In this document: one piece after another, positions 6,198 through 14,559 of the stretch
Numbering within the stretch: position 1 is the first letter of the stretch
Layout of the letters: every line of letters starts with the position of its first letter
Origin: an uncultured bacterium
GTDB taxonomy: Bacteria; Patescibacteriota; Saccharimonadia; Saccharimonadales; Saccharimonadaceae
Direction of reading: 5' to 3'
Length of the DNA stretch: 28,547 nt
Assembly (NCBI GenBank): GCA_937922985.1
Contig: CALAKV010000055.1
Coordinates: 1 to 28,547, forward strand
Translations under genes and position numbers: made by a program
The notes under the pieces: generated by a model
The model's input: only the letters and a program-made list of their open reading frames with translations
What the model was told of the DNA's origin: nothing
The model's database searches: none

Positions 6198-9008
6198 CTA
6201 AAGGATATTTTTAAGATACTTTCCAGTCCAGCTTTTTTCAACTTTCGAAACCTGCTCTGGAGTTCCAGTCGCCACAACGGTTCCACCGCCAGCTCCGCCT
6301 TCGGGGCCCATATCAATTAGCCAGTCGGCACTTTTGACAATATCTAAATTATGCTCAATTATTACCATTGAATTTCCAGCATCAACCAAACGGTTCAAAA
6401 TTGAAAGCAATCTTTTTACATCTGCATTATGTAAACCAGTCGTAGGCTCGTCCAGAATATACATTGTTTTACCAGTCGAAGCCCGAGCGAGCTCAGTAGC
6501 AAGTTTAATTCGTTGCGCCTCTCCGCCCGAAAAAGTTGTTGCAGGCTGCCCAAGTTTAATATAACCTAAGCCAACTTCTTGAATAGTTTTTAATTTTCGA
6601 TGAATTGCAGGAATATTTTCGAAAAATTCTGTCGCTTCATCAATTGTCATTTCTAAAACATCCGAGATTGTTTTACCTTTATAAAGGATCTCCAACGCCT
6701 CGCGATTATATCGCTTTCCGTGGCAAACATCACATTCCACATAAACATCTGGCAAAAAATGCATCTCAATTTTAATTACACCATCGCCTTGACAGTTTTC
6801 ACATCGACCACCTTTAACGTTAAAGCTAAATCGACCAGCTTTATAGCCACGGATATTTGCTTCTGGCGTGCCAGCAAAAAGCTCACGAATCTGCGTGAAG
6901 ACACCAGTATAAGTTGCGGGATTCGAACGCGGCGTGCGACCAATTGCACTTTGATCAATTACGATTGCTTTATCGAGTTTTTCCAAACCTAAAATTTCAT
7001 CATGCGCGCCCGGAACTTCTTGCGCGCGGTGCTTGCGTGATAACAATTCTTTGCTTAGAATTTCATTCACTAAGGTTGATTTTCCACTTCCTGAGACGCC
7101 AGAAACTACTGTCATTACGCCTAGTGGAATCTCAACATCGATATTTTTCAAATTATTTTCGCGCGCATTTTTAATAACCAATTTTTCATTTTTCTGAATT
7201 TTTCGGCGCTTTTTTGGTGTTTGGATTTTATCTTTTCCGCTTAAAAATTGCCCTGTTAAAGATTTAGGATTTTTCGAAACCTCCTCAGGTGTGCCAGAAG
7301 CCACAATCATTCCGCCATTCACACCAGCACTAGGGCCAACATCAACAAGCCAATCCGCCGCTCGAATTGTGTCCTCGTCATGCTCCACTACTAAAACAGT
7401 GTTATGCAGATCACGAAGGTTTTTTAGCGTTGCAATCAATTTGTCATTATCACGTTGGTGAAGACCAATTGAAGGCTCATCTAAAACATAAAGCACACCT
7501 TGAAGCCCAGAGCCAATCTGCGTAGCCAAACGAATACGCTGCGCCTCACCACCGCTCAAAGTATTAGCCGCACGCGAAAGCTCCAAATAATTCAGACCAA
7601 CATTATTCATAAAGCCTAATCTTGAAGAAATTTCTTTTAGGATTTGAGTTGAAATAAACTTTTGTTGCTCATTTAATTCTAAATTCTTAAAGAGTTCAAC
7701 AGCCTCATCAATCGCAAGATCACAAATTTCCACAATATTCAAGCCAGCCACCGTAACAGCAAGAACGACCGGCTTCAAGCGCTTTCCACCACAAGTTTGA
7801 CATTTTCGAACACGCATAAACCGCTCAATATCTTTACGCTGAAATTCGCTACCCGTATCGCGATGACGGCGTTCTAAATTCGGAATTACGCCTTCAAAAT
7901 TCATGTTATAAACACGACCATTCATTTCGATTGGATATTTTTCATCTGTTTTTGTGCCATATAGAATAATTTCAATCGCTTCTTTCGAAAGCTTCTTGAT
8001 TGGGACTTTTGTTGAAAATCCATGACGTTTTGCAACTTCCTCAAGCAATTTAATTCGATAGCCCTTTTCCATCACACGATTATAAGGCCGAATTGCACCT
8101 TCGGAAATTGTCAAATTTGGTGAAAGCACCAATTCTGGATCAATCTCCATTCGCGTTCCGAGCCCCGAACAAGTTTCGCAAGCTCCTTGTGGCGCGTTGA
8201 ACGAAAACAATCGCGGTTCAAGTTCAGGAATATGCTCATCTGGGTGAAGTTCACAAGCATAGCGTTGAGAAAAAATCTTCATCTCGCCAGTTTCATCATC
8301 TAAAATTTCTAAAATTCCGCTAGTCATTTCAAGCGCCTGTTCAACACTTTGAGCTAAACGTGTTCGCATCTCTTTCGAAAGCACCAAACGGTCAACTACA
8401 ATTTCAATATTATGCTTAATATTTTTTTCAAGTTCAGGGAATTCATCTAAAGCATAAATCACTCCATCTACCCTCGCGCGGGCGAAACCTTTTTTCGAAA
8501 ACTCTTCAGGAATATGTGCGAATTCGCCTTTTTTGGCTTTTGCGATCGGTGCAAGCAATATCAATCTTGAACCTTCTTCAAGATTCATGATACTATCAAC
8601 AATACTTTGCGGTGTACGCCGAACTACATCTCGGCCACAAATTGGACAATGTGGTGTACCAATTCGTGCAAAAAGAAGACGCAAATAATCATAGATTTCC
8701 GTTACGGTTGCTACGGTTGAGCGTGGATTGCGACTGGTAGATTTTTGATCAATTGAAATCGCCGGGCTGAGCCCCGTAATTTGATCTACATCTGGCTTAT
8801 CCATTGTGCCTAAAAATTGGCGGGCATAAGAATTAAGGCTCTCCATATAACGGCGCTGGCCTTCCGCATAAATTGTATCAAATGCTAAACTTGACTTTCC
8901 ACTACCAGAAATCCCCGTTATCACCACTAATTTGTCACGCGGAATTTTTAAATCTACATTTTTTAAATTATGTTCACGCGCACCTTTAATTTCTAAAAAA
9001 TCAGCCAT
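6198..9008 (-). CDS. uvrA: UvrABC excision nuclease subunit A
   Basis: This is the damage-recognition ATPase of nucleotide excision repair; it loads UvrB on lesions. It has 936 residues, the normal length. The two ABC modules are complete: Walker A GISGSGKS at 32-39 and GVSGSGKS at 637-644, signatures LSGGEAQR (from 484) and FSGGEAQR, and Walker B regions VLDEPSIGLHQRD and ILDEPTTGLH. Zinc-binding cysteine pairs are present: CPICG near 120, a further pair at CETCSGLG, and the C-terminal CENCQGDG with CDVCHGKRYNRE. An AGGTGAG site precedes the ATG. It lies 25 nt after trmB, so it probably shares its transcript. Nothing unusual is seen, which makes it a good test that UGA is a stop here. Confidence 0.98.
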   Translation of the reverse strand: MADFLEIKGAREHNLKNVDLKIPRDKLVVITGISGSGKSSLAFDTIYAEGQRRYMESLNSYARQFLGTMDKPDVDQITGLSPAISIDQKSTSRNPRSTVATVTEIYDYLRLLFARIGTPHCPICGRDVVRRTPQSIVDSIMNLEEGSRLILLAPIAKAKKGEFAHIPEEFSKKGFARARVDGVIYALDEFPELEKNIKHNIEIVVDRLVLSKEMRTRLAQSVEQALEMTSGILEILDDETGEMKIFSQRYACELHPDEHIPELEPRLFSFNAPQGACETCSGLGTRMEIDPELVLSPNLTISEGAIRPYNRVMEKGYRIKLLEEVAKRHGFSTKVPIKKLSKEAIEIILYGTKTDEKYPIEMNGRVYNMNFEGVIPNLERRHRDTGSEFQRKDIERFMRVRKCQTCGGKRLKPVVLAVTVAGLNIVEICDLAIDEAVELFKNLELNEQQKFISTQILKEISSRLGFMNNVGLNYLELSRAANTLSGGEAQRIRLATQIGSGLQGVLYVLDEPSIGLHQRDNDKLIATLKNLRDLHNTVLVVEHDEDTIRAADWLVDVGPSAGVNGGMIVASGTPEEVSKNPKSLTGQFLSGKDKIQTPKKRRKIQKNEKLVIKNARENNLKNIDVEIPLGVMTVVSGVSGSGKSTLVNEILSKELLSRKHRAQEVPGAHDEILGLEKLDKAIVIDQSAIGRTPRSNPATYTGVFTQIRELFAGTPEANIRGYKAGRFSFNVKGGRCENCQGDGVIKIEMHFLPDVYVECDVCHGKRYNREALEILYKGKTISDVLEMTIDEATEFFENIPAIHRKLKTIQEVGLGYIKLGQPATTFSGGEAQRIKLATELARASTGKTMYILDEPTTGLHNADVKRLLSILNRLVDAGNSMVIIEHNLDIVKSADWLIDMGPEGGAGGGTVVATGTPEQVSKVEKSWTGKYLKNIL

Positions 9009-9033
9009 CTCACCTCTTTCGAAATTTATTTAT

Positions 9034-9693
9034 TCATATATTTTTTGGCGGTACGGCCTTTACGAAGTTAATTTTTAGCCCTTCTGCCGTAAAACGTTTT
9101 TCATAAGTTGTCATCACTTTGTAATTTTCGTTTAAGTCGCTTTCATGTAAATCAAAACTAAGCCGTTCAATTTTCCAACCTTCCGCCACAAGCTGCTCTA
9201 AGCTCCATTCGAAAAGATTCTTAGCATCAGTTTTAAAGTAGAGCGCACCATCTTCAGCCAAAAGCTTAGCATAAATTCGCAAAAAAGTTGGGTGCGTTAA
9301 GCGGCGGCCCGAATTCCGCTCGCGTGGGTAAGGGTCAGGAAAGGTCACCCAAAGATATTTTACCGAATTTTCGCCAAAAGCTTCAAGAAGTTGGTCGGCT
9401 CGCGCTCGCAAAAAACGAATATTTTTAACACAATCTTGTTCAGCTTGAATAGCACCTTTAACTAGTCGGTCAGCCTTAACATCAACCGCCACAAAATTCT
9501 TCATTGGATTTTTTGCCGCCAAAGCCTCACTAAAAAGCCCTGTTCCTGCACCAATTTCTAAATTATTAACTTCAGCATTTTCTTTTTGCCATTCATTAAA
9601 TTCAAAACAAATTGCAGAATTATTGAAAAGCGCAAATTTATAAAGTTTACGCTTACGAGTAATAATAAAATCTTTCGGATTTAAAAAAGCCAT
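9034..9693 (-). CDS. trmB: tRNA (guanine-N7-)-methyltransferase
   Basis: This SAM-dependent enzyme makes m7G46 in the tRNA variable loop. It has 219 residues. The SAM-binding motif is LEIGAGTGLF (45-54), acidic residues follow in FVAVDVKADRL, and the TrmB signature FPDPYPRERNSGRRLTHPTFL is clear though slightly divergent from the usual FPDPWPKKRHHKRR. The N-terminal part is shorter than in E. coli TrmB, as in Gram-positive homologues. AAAGGAGAAAA precedes the ATG. The gene is in an unbroken minus-strand chain with aspS, two small membrane proteins and uvrA. Confidence 0.93.
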   Translation of the reverse strand: MAFLNPKDFIITRKRKLYKFALFNNSAICFEFNEWQKENAEVNNLEIGAGTGLFSEALAAKNPMKNFVAVDVKADRLVKGAIQAEQDCVKNIRFLRARADQLLEAFGENSVKYLWVTFPDPYPRERNSGRRLTHPTFLRIYAKLLAEDGALYFKTDAKNLFEWSLEQLVAEGWKIERLSFDLHESDLNENYKVMTTYEKRFTAEGLKINFVKAVPPKNI

Positions 9694-9702
9694 TTTTCTC
9701 CT

Positions 9703-10116
9703 TTATTGGTCTGTTATTTTTAAAGTTTCATCACTTAAGGAGCTTTCGCTAAACTCATCTGTATGAATTCTCTTTCTTGCCTGCGAATAAAGCCTTTCGA
9801 AATCCGCCATGTCTTTATTCGAAAGTCCACCTTGCGGTAAAAACTCCTCATCTTTTTCGTTTTTTTTGCGCTCTTCTTCCTCTTTTTTTGCCTTTTTCTG
9901 GGCCTCACGCGCCTCTTGCAAAACTGGCCTACTCAGATCAAGCTGAATAGTTCCATCCGAAGTGTAAAGAATTAAGCTCGCAATCACCAAAACTAATGCA
10001 ATTCCTAAACTTCCCGCAAGAAAAATTAGCAAATTGCGAGAACCATTAATTTCTTTTTGTAATTCCAACGGCCGATTTTTAATTTTTGCTTTAATTTTAT
10101 TCAAATAATTATTCAT
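9703..10116 (-). CDS. small single-pass membrane protein with charged coiled-coil tail, unknown
   Basis: A 137-residue protein I do not recognise. A basic N-terminus (MNNYLNKIKAKIKNRPLE) is followed by one membrane helix at about 29-51 (LLIFLAGSLGIALVLVIASL) and then a strongly charged helical stretch (EAREAQKKAKKEEEERKKNE) and a polar tail. The helix orientation suggests the charged part is outside. The ATG has GGAG 6 nt upstream and overlaps the stop of the preceding gene by 8 nt, so the two proteins are probably made together. The topology is loosely like small division or secretion accessory proteins, but no motif supports a specific role. Confidence 0.7.
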   Translation of the reverse strand: MNNYLNKIKAKIKNRPLELQKEINGSRNLLIFLAGSLGIALVLVIASLILYTSDGTIQLDLSRPVLQEAREAQKKAKKEEEERKKNEKDEEFLPQGGLSNKDMADFERLYSQARKRIHTDEFSESSLSDETLKITDQ

Positions 10117-10693
10117 TCAAAACTCCTGATGTATTTTTTACAACAAAATCATGAATCTGAACACCATATTTTTCAGCAATTTCATTCAATTTTTTAGTGT
10201 TGTAATTTACTTCTCGGCGAGCACGACGTGTTTTTTCAAGTTTTAAATAAAATTCACGCGGATTTTTAGTACAATCTTGCGAAACTAATTCCGAAAGCTC
10301 CCGTTCATAAATCTGAAAATTCTCTTTAAAATATTTAAAATTCTCTTCAAATTCAGAAGCAGTCAAGATTAATTCAGCCCCATTTTTCTTGTTTAGAGCA
10401 ATTCTTGCATTAAAATTCGACATCAATCCATTCGAAATCTTCTCATAGCTTTTACCCAGATTAACCCTTTTTAGAGCATCTTCAGAACGAAGTTTTTTCA
10501 AATTATTTTTTAAATCGTTGCATTTTTTACTAATTTTCGAAATCTGAATTTCAGTTGGTTTTTCTTTTGCCACTTCTTCGGCAAAAACAATTTTCGAAAA
10601 TTGGAACAAAACTAAAAATCCACCAATTATAAGAATCACTAAAAAACTAAATTGAAAATTTGCCAATTTATTCTTCATCTTCAGAGAGCTCAA
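10109..10693 (-). CDS. exported or membrane-anchored helical protein, unknown
   Basis: A 194-residue protein with an N-terminal hydrophobic segment (FSFLVILIIGGFLVLFQF) ending in VFAEEVAKE, which could be a signal peptide or an anchor. The rest is predicted helical and very rich in Lys, Glu, Asn and Leu, with coiled-coil character. Two cysteines lie in the exported part (KKCNDLKNN and QDCTKNPREF) and could be joined by the DsbA-like enzyme of this window (inference). The TTG at 10693 has AAAGGAG 7 nt upstream, within the end of aspS. An ATG at 10678 lacks such a site but is an alternative. It overlaps aspS by up to 26 nt and the following gene by 8 nt. No known family was recognised. Confidence 0.65.
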   Translation of the reverse strand: MSSLKMKNKLANFQFSFLVILIIGGFLVLFQFSKIVFAEEVAKEKPTEIQISKISKKCNDLKNNLKKLRSEDALKRVNLGKSYEKISNGLMSNFNARIALNKKNGAELILTASEFEENFKYFKENFQIYERELSELVSQDCTKNPREFYLKLEKTRRARREVNYNTKKLNEIAEKYGVQIHDFVVKNTSGVLNE

Positions 10694-12434
10694 TTTTTAA
10701 CTCCTTTAGCTGGCCTTCATCCACAAAGCTTGGCGAACTCATCATTACATCCACTCCCGAACCATTTTTTGGAAATGCCACTACTTCACGAATATTATCC
10801 TCATTCATTAAAATCATAAAAATTCGATCTAAGCCAAATGCACATCCCGCATGCGGAGGAGCACCAAATTTAAACGCATTCAGCATCGCACCAAATTTTT
10901 CCTCAACATATTTTTTATCATATCCAAGTAAGCCAAAAGCCTCATACATCACTTCTGGGTTATGATTTCGAACAGCTCCCGAACAGATTTCATAGCCATT
11001 CATCACCATATCGTATTGGTCGGCTTTAATTGCCAATTTTTCAGCATCAGTTTTAGCATTTCTAAGGGCTTCAACACCACCTTTTGGCATTGAAAAAGGA
11101 TTATGACCAAAATCAACTTTATTATTTTTCTCATCAAATTCATAAAATGGAAAATTTACGACCCAAGCGAGAGCCACTTTATTTTCATCTTTTAATTTAA
11201 AGAAATCAGCAAATTCATTTCGAAGACGACCAAGAACCTTATTTACAACTTCACGCCTATCCGCACCAAAGAAAATTGTATCACCAGGTTCAGCGCCGGT
11301 TTTTTCTTTAATTTTCGAAAGTTCATTTTCGTTCAAGAATTTAACAATTGGGCTTTTTACTTCACCTTCAGTATATGTAATATAAGCCAAACCGCCCGCA
11401 CCTTCACTTTTGGCAATTTCAGTGAAATTATCAATCTGTTTTCGACTCAAACTTGCACCATTTTTTACACAAATAGCTTTTACACATTCGGCATTTTTAA
11501 ACACACCAAATTCAGTTTCAGCTAATGTATCATTTAAATCAATCAATTCCATTCCAAATCGTAAATCAGGTTTGTCACTACCGTATTTTTCCATCGCGAC
11601 TTCATAAGGAATTCGTGGAATTTCTTCGCTCAAAAGCTCTTTTTTAGCAAAATTTTTCACTAGATCTTTAATGAGAACTTCCATTTCTGAGCGAATTTCT
11701 TCGCCATTTTCAACGAAAGCCTTTTCAAGGTCAAGCTGATAAAAATCACCATAAAGCCTATCTGCTCGCGGGTCTTCATCACGAAAACAAGTAGCAATTT
11801 GATAGTATTTGTCAATTCCACCAACCATTAAAAGCTGTTTGAATTGCTGTGGAGCTTGCGGTAGAGCATAAAATTTTCCAGGGTGAACACGGCTCGGAAT
11901 TAAGAAATCACGCGCGCCTTCTGGGCTAGAATTTGCAAGAATTGGCGTAGTAACTTCAATAAATTCATGATTTTCCATAAATTTTCGAATTTCACGATAA
12001 AATTCGGCACGGCGACGCAACATTCTTTGCATTTTTTCACGGCGTAAATCAAGAAAACGATATTTCAAACGAAGCTCTTCGTTTGACTTGTGACCATTGT
12101 CCGAAACTGCAATTGGCAAAGGTTCACTTCGATTTAAAATTTCAAGATTTTCAACAATAAGTTCAACTTCACCGGTTGAAATATTTGGATTTTTCAAATT
12201 TTCAGCACGTTCTTTTACTACACCAGTTGCCGAAATCACAAATTCATCACGGCATTTTTCAGCTAATTCAAAACTCTCTGCAAAATCTGGCGAAATCACA
12301 AGCTGGAGCAATCCAGAGTGATCACGTAAATCAATAAAAATCAACCCACCATGGTCTCGTCGAGAATTTACCCAACCTTTTACAGTAATTTTTTCACCAA
12401 TTTTATCAATCGAATTTTTCGCTAATATCCGCAT
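10668..12434 (-). CDS. aspS: aspartyl-tRNA synthetase
   Basis: This class II synthetase charges tRNA with aspartate. From the ATG at 12434 (AGGAG 5 nt upstream) it has 588 residues, the bacterial length. An earlier TTG would add 14 residues with no ribosome site and disturb the usual start (MRILAKNSIDKIGEKITVKG). The N-terminal OB anticodon domain contains GWVNSRRDHGGLIFIDLRDH. Motif 2 is FRDEDPRADR, the bacterial GAD insertion lies between motifs 2 and 3, and motif 3 is GCAFGLDRIFMIL followed by VVAFPKNGSG. Whether it also charges tRNA-Asn (non-discriminating form) cannot be judged from the window. It leads the chain of genes down to uvrA. Confidence 0.97.
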   Translation of the reverse strand: MRILAKNSIDKIGEKITVKGWVNSRRDHGGLIFIDLRDHSGLLQLVISPDFAESFELAEKCRDEFVISATGVVKERAENLKNPNISTGEVELIVENLEILNRSEPLPIAVSDNGHKSNEELRLKYRFLDLRREKMQRMLRRRAEFYREIRKFMENHEFIEVTTPILANSSPEGARDFLIPSRVHPGKFYALPQAPQQFKQLLMVGGIDKYYQIATCFRDEDPRADRLYGDFYQLDLEKAFVENGEEIRSEMEVLIKDLVKNFAKKELLSEEIPRIPYEVAMEKYGSDKPDLRFGMELIDLNDTLAETEFGVFKNAECVKAICVKNGASLSRKQIDNFTEIAKSEGAGGLAYITYTEGEVKSPIVKFLNENELSKIKEKTGAEPGDTIFFGADRREVVNKVLGRLRNEFADFFKLKDENKVALAWVVNFPFYEFDEKNNKVDFGHNPFSMPKGGVEALRNAKTDAEKLAIKADQYDMVMNGYEICSGAVRNHNPEVMYEAFGLLGYDKKYVEEKFGAMLNAFKFGAPPHAGCAFGLDRIFMILMNEDNIREVVAFPKNGSGVDVMMSSPSFVDEGQLKELKIELSEDEE

Positions 12435-12482
12435 ATTTCTCCTAATTCTTGAATTTAACTCTTTATATTTTACCACATTTTC

Positions 12483-13382
12483 CTATTTTTTGCGAATAAA
12501 ATCTACTAAATTAACGATTCCAGCCAAATCGCCATTTCTTTCAAGTAAAATTGCACAATTTTCACCTTTTGAAAGTATTTTTTCGAAAGATGCTAAGGCA
12601 TTTAAATTAGGTTTTATTGATAAAAATTCTTCATTCATTACTTTTTGAGCTTTTTTCGAATCGCTTGAATCAATTTTAGTAATATCTTCTAGAAAAATTA
12701 CACCCTTAACTTTATTTTCTTCCTCGTTCATAACTGGAAAGATCTTTTGCTTGGTTTTGAAAAGTTCATCAATCACTAATGGCGTTAACAAATCATTATC
12801 GTGGATTATCGCCATTTTTTCACCAGAAACCCCAACTTCTAAAATTGTTTTTTCTTCAAGTTCGAAAACTTTTTCAATCCATTTTTGTTCATTTTCAGTT
12901 AAAATTCGTTTATGATTAGCCAAAAAATTTAAAAGTTCTTCTTTTGAATAAAACGACCACGGTTGTTTTTTATTCGCCATCTTCGAAAGCCTATTTTGTG
13001 TTTTTATATTTTGAGCAAAATAAATTCCATTTGCAATTGGGATAATTTTACGATTAATCTGGCTCGAAATTCGATTCAAAATACCACTTTTTAAAATTCC
13101 CTTCGAAATTAGAAAAACAACAAAACAAATAGCTATCGACTTCCAAAAATTAAAAACTTTCGAAAGTGAAATTACTGAGACAATCATGATTGCACAGCCA
13201 AAATATTGCAAAAAATAATTATAAACTGGCGCAAATTTCTTTTTGTTGAGCATTTTTTCAGCTCGTTTGTCGCCAGAATTAATTCTGCGTTGGAGTTCAA
13301 ATTCAGAAAATTCAATTTCCTTTTCTTTCAAAGAAAAAATAATAAGCATTAAAATTAAGCAAATTATACTTATAACTAACAT
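12483..13382 (-). CDS. divergent CNNM/CorC (HlyC)-like membrane protein with CBS pair
   Basis: A 299-residue protein. Three hydrophobic segments (about 1-17, 57-77 and 82-96) form a reduced DUF21-like membrane part. After a basic linker comes a segment resembling the CNNM/CorC region before the CBS domains (EEKTILEVGVSGEKMAIIHDNDLLTPLVIDEL), then two CBS-like repeats (QKIFPVMNEEENKVKGVIFLEDI and CAILLERNGDLAGIVNLVDFI). CNNM/CorC proteins act in magnesium or cobalt transport, with CBS domains sensing nucleotides. The membrane part is shorter than usual (the C-terminal CorC_HlyC domain is absent), so ion transport is not certain. No ribosome site precedes the ATG. A TAAAAT lies exactly 6 nt upstream. 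It is transcribed divergently from the dsbA-like gene. Confidence 0.65.
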   Translation of the reverse strand: MLVISIICLILMLIIFSLKEKEIEFSEFELQRRINSGDKRAEKMLNKKKFAPVYNYFLQYFGCAIMIVSVISLSKVFNFWKSIAICFVVFLISKGILKSGILNRISSQINRKIIPIANGIYFAQNIKTQNRLSKMANKKQPWSFYSKEELLNFLANHKRILTENEQKWIEKVFELEEKTILEVGVSGEKMAIIHDNDLLTPLVIDELFKTKQKIFPVMNEEENKVKGVIFLEDITKIDSSDSKKAQKVMNEEFLSIKPNLNALASFEKILSKGENCAILLERNGDLAGIVNLVDFIRKK

Positions 13383-13388
13383 ATTTTT

Positions 13389-13416
13389 ATTTTATCACAC
13401 TTATGTATTTTGAAAA
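13389..13416 (-). promoter_or_regulatory. possible leaderless promoter of the CBS protein gene
   Basis: On the minus strand TAAAAT (13394-13389) lies 6 nt before the ATG. A weak -35 (TTTTCA, 13416-13411) is 16 nt upstream. It overlaps the divergent promoter for the plus-strand gene. Confidence 0.4.
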
Positions 13417-13437
13417 AGCTTATTTTTATGTTAAAAT
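13410..13437 (+). promoter_or_regulatory. promoter of the dsbA-like gene
   Basis: TTGAAA (13410-13415), 16 nt, TAAAAT (13432-13437). A leader of about 20 nt contains a near-perfect AAGGAGG ribosome site before the ATG at 13465. Confidence 0.55.
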
Positions 13438-13464
13438 AGTAATAGTTAGTGAAAAAGGAGGAAA

Positions 13465-14196
13465 ATGTCTACTAATAAAAATAAGGCAAAAAATCTTAAA
13501 AAAATAAAAGATTTTATAGCCGATAATAAATTTGCAATAATTTTTACAGTTTTGGTTGTTCTGTTTTTGAGTGGAATGATCTGGCTGTCAAACCTTCAAA
13601 AGATTGATTTGAGTAATATTGATATTTCGAAAGAGATTTCTTCAAGTAAAAATTCAGGCGATATTTCTGAACATATTTATCATAAAAACAACTCGAAAGT
13701 AACTTTGGTTGAATATGGTGATTTTCAATGCCCAGGATGTAAAACTGCAGCCAGCCGTGTTAAATCAATCGCAGAAGAATATAAAGATAAGGTTAATGTG
13801 ATATTTCGAAACTTTCCATTAGTCACAATTCACCCAAATGCACTTTCTGCAGCGAGCGTTGCTGAAGCGGCGGGTTTGCAAGGAAAATATTGGGAAATGC
13901 ACGATTTGCTTTACGACAAGCAAGATGAATGGACAGCTTCAACTGCTAGCGAGCGAATGGAATATTTCACAGAATACGCTAAAGAGTTAAATCTAAATAT
14001 CGACCAATTCAAAAAAGATATTGAGAGCGATAAAGTGAAGGCGAAAATTAAATTTGACCAAGCTGTTGGTTCGAAAGCGAAAGTAACTGGAACGCCTTCA
14101 TTCAAGCTTAATGGCAAAGATTTGTCTTCTGATATTTGGGGCGATGATGCAAAATTAAAATCAGCCTTAGACGAAGCAATTAAGAATCAAAAATAA
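13465..14196 (+). CDS. membrane-anchored DsbA/BdbD-like thiol-disulfide oxidoreductase
   Basis: A 243-residue protein that would form disulfides in exported proteins. It has a lysine-rich cytoplasmic tail, one membrane helix (about 23-41), a linker, then a DsbA-type thioredoxin fold (thioredoxin_4 family). The active site is CPGC (Cys89 and Cys92) in YGDFQCPGC, and the cis-proline motif is TGTPSF near the C-terminus. The intervening helical insert (LQGKYWEMHDLLYDKQDEW) is typical of BdbD and DsbA relatives. AAAAGGAGGAAAATG gives a strong start. It is one of two plus-strand genes, with its own promoter and terminator. A DsbB or VKOR partner is not in the window. Likely clients include the exported two-cysteine proteins encoded nearby (inference). 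Confidence 0.93.
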   Translation: MSTNKNKAKNLKKIKDFIADNKFAIIFTVLVVLFLSGMIWLSNLQKIDLSNIDISKEISSSKNSGDISEHIYHKNNSKVTLVEYGDFQCPGCKTAASRVKSIAEEYKDKVNVIFRNFPLVTIHPNALSAASVAEAAGLQGKYWEMHDLLYDKQDEWTASTASERMEYFTEYAKELNLNIDQFKKDIESDKVKAKIKFDQAVGSKAKVTGTPSFKLNGKDLSSDIWGDDAKLKSALDEAIKNQK

Positions 14197-14205
14197 TCCC
14201 ATAAT

Positions 14206-14240
14206 AAAATCTCACTCAGTAAAGAGTGAGATTTTCTTTT
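14206..14240. terminator. bidirectional terminator between dsbA-like gene and small gene
   Basis: A perfect 12-bp stem AAAATCTCACTC / GAGTGAGATTTT has a 6-nt loop. On plus it is followed by CTTTTT, and on minus by TTTTATTAT, so it can end transcripts from both sides. Confidence 0.85.
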
Positions 14241-14249
14241 TGTCACTTT

Positions 14250-14342
14250 TTATTGTTCAATGTAGCGTTGCCATTCAGCAGGCACCACATCCACCGCAAT
14301 TATTTTCTTCCTTGAAGGAGGAAAATTGATTTTGATAGGCAT
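14250..14342 (-). CDS. 30-residue small protein with its own promoter
   Basis: A short open frame (MPIKINFPPSRKK, then IIAVDVVPAEWQRYIEQ, stop) has an AAAGGAG ribosome site 6 nt before the ATG. It has a promoter with a perfect TTGACA (14459-14454), 17-nt spacing and TAGAAT (14436-14431). About 80 nt of leader lie between, and a strong terminator (14206-14240) follows 9 nt after the stop. These signals make it a complete transcription unit. There is no hydrophobic segment, the N-terminal half is basic and the C-terminal half amphipathic. I recognise no family. Alternatives are a regulatory RNA with a chance frame, or a remnant of a longer gene. The good ribosome site argues for translation. 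Confidence 0.6.
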   Translation of the reverse strand: MPIKINFPPSRKKIIAVDVVPAEWQRYIEQ

Positions 14343-14430
14343 GTGTTCTCCTTTTATTCATGCAACTCACGCGCTCGACCGATTTCTTTATTTAATAAAT
14401 TTTACACGTTTTTGCGCGAGCCTATGAACT

Positions 14431-14459
14431 ATTCTATCAAAAAAAATAACAAATGTCAA
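14431..14459 (-). promoter_or_regulatory. near-consensus promoter of the small gene
   Basis: On the minus strand TTGACA, a 17-nt spacer and TAGAAT. By consensus match it is one of the best promoters in the window. The leader of about 80 nt contains GC-rich segments (GGCTCGCGC and GAGCGCGTGAG) that could pair over about 45 nt with a bulge. Confidence 0.75.
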
Positions 14460-14501
14460 GAGAACACGCTATTTTTATGGCTCCTCCCAAAAATAACCTT
14501 A

Positions 14502-14542
14502 GCGCTTATACTTATATAATACATCATTTTATACACAAGCGC
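14502..14542. repeat. inverted repeat between methyltransferase and small gene
   Basis: GCGCTT (14502-14507) and AAGCGC (14537-14542) are inverted around an AT-rich centre that can extend the stem imperfectly. It lies 17 nt after the methyltransferase stop. The T tract that follows on minus is short, so a weak terminator is possible but not certain. Nothing else is seen in 14460-14559. Confidence 0.35.
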
Positions 14543-14559
14543 AATACTTTTTATTATTT

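Noticed and set aside
6181..6212. Small TATCC...GGATA hairpin at the uvrA stop as a terminator
   Set aside because: The stem is only 5 bp and no T run follows on the minus strand.
6334..7174. Plus-strand open frames inside uvrA
   Set aside because: They are antisense shadows of a strongly conserved gene and have no ribosome sites or family resemblance.
12435..12476. Longer N-terminus of AspRS
   Set aside because: The 14 extra residues are unlike AspRS, and the ATG at 12434 has AGGAG 5 nt upstream.
14244..14559. tmRNA, 6S or another known RNA in the gap
   Set aside because: No tRNA-like end, no tag frame ending in Ala-Ala, and no recognised secondary structure. The small gene with its promoter explains most of the gap.
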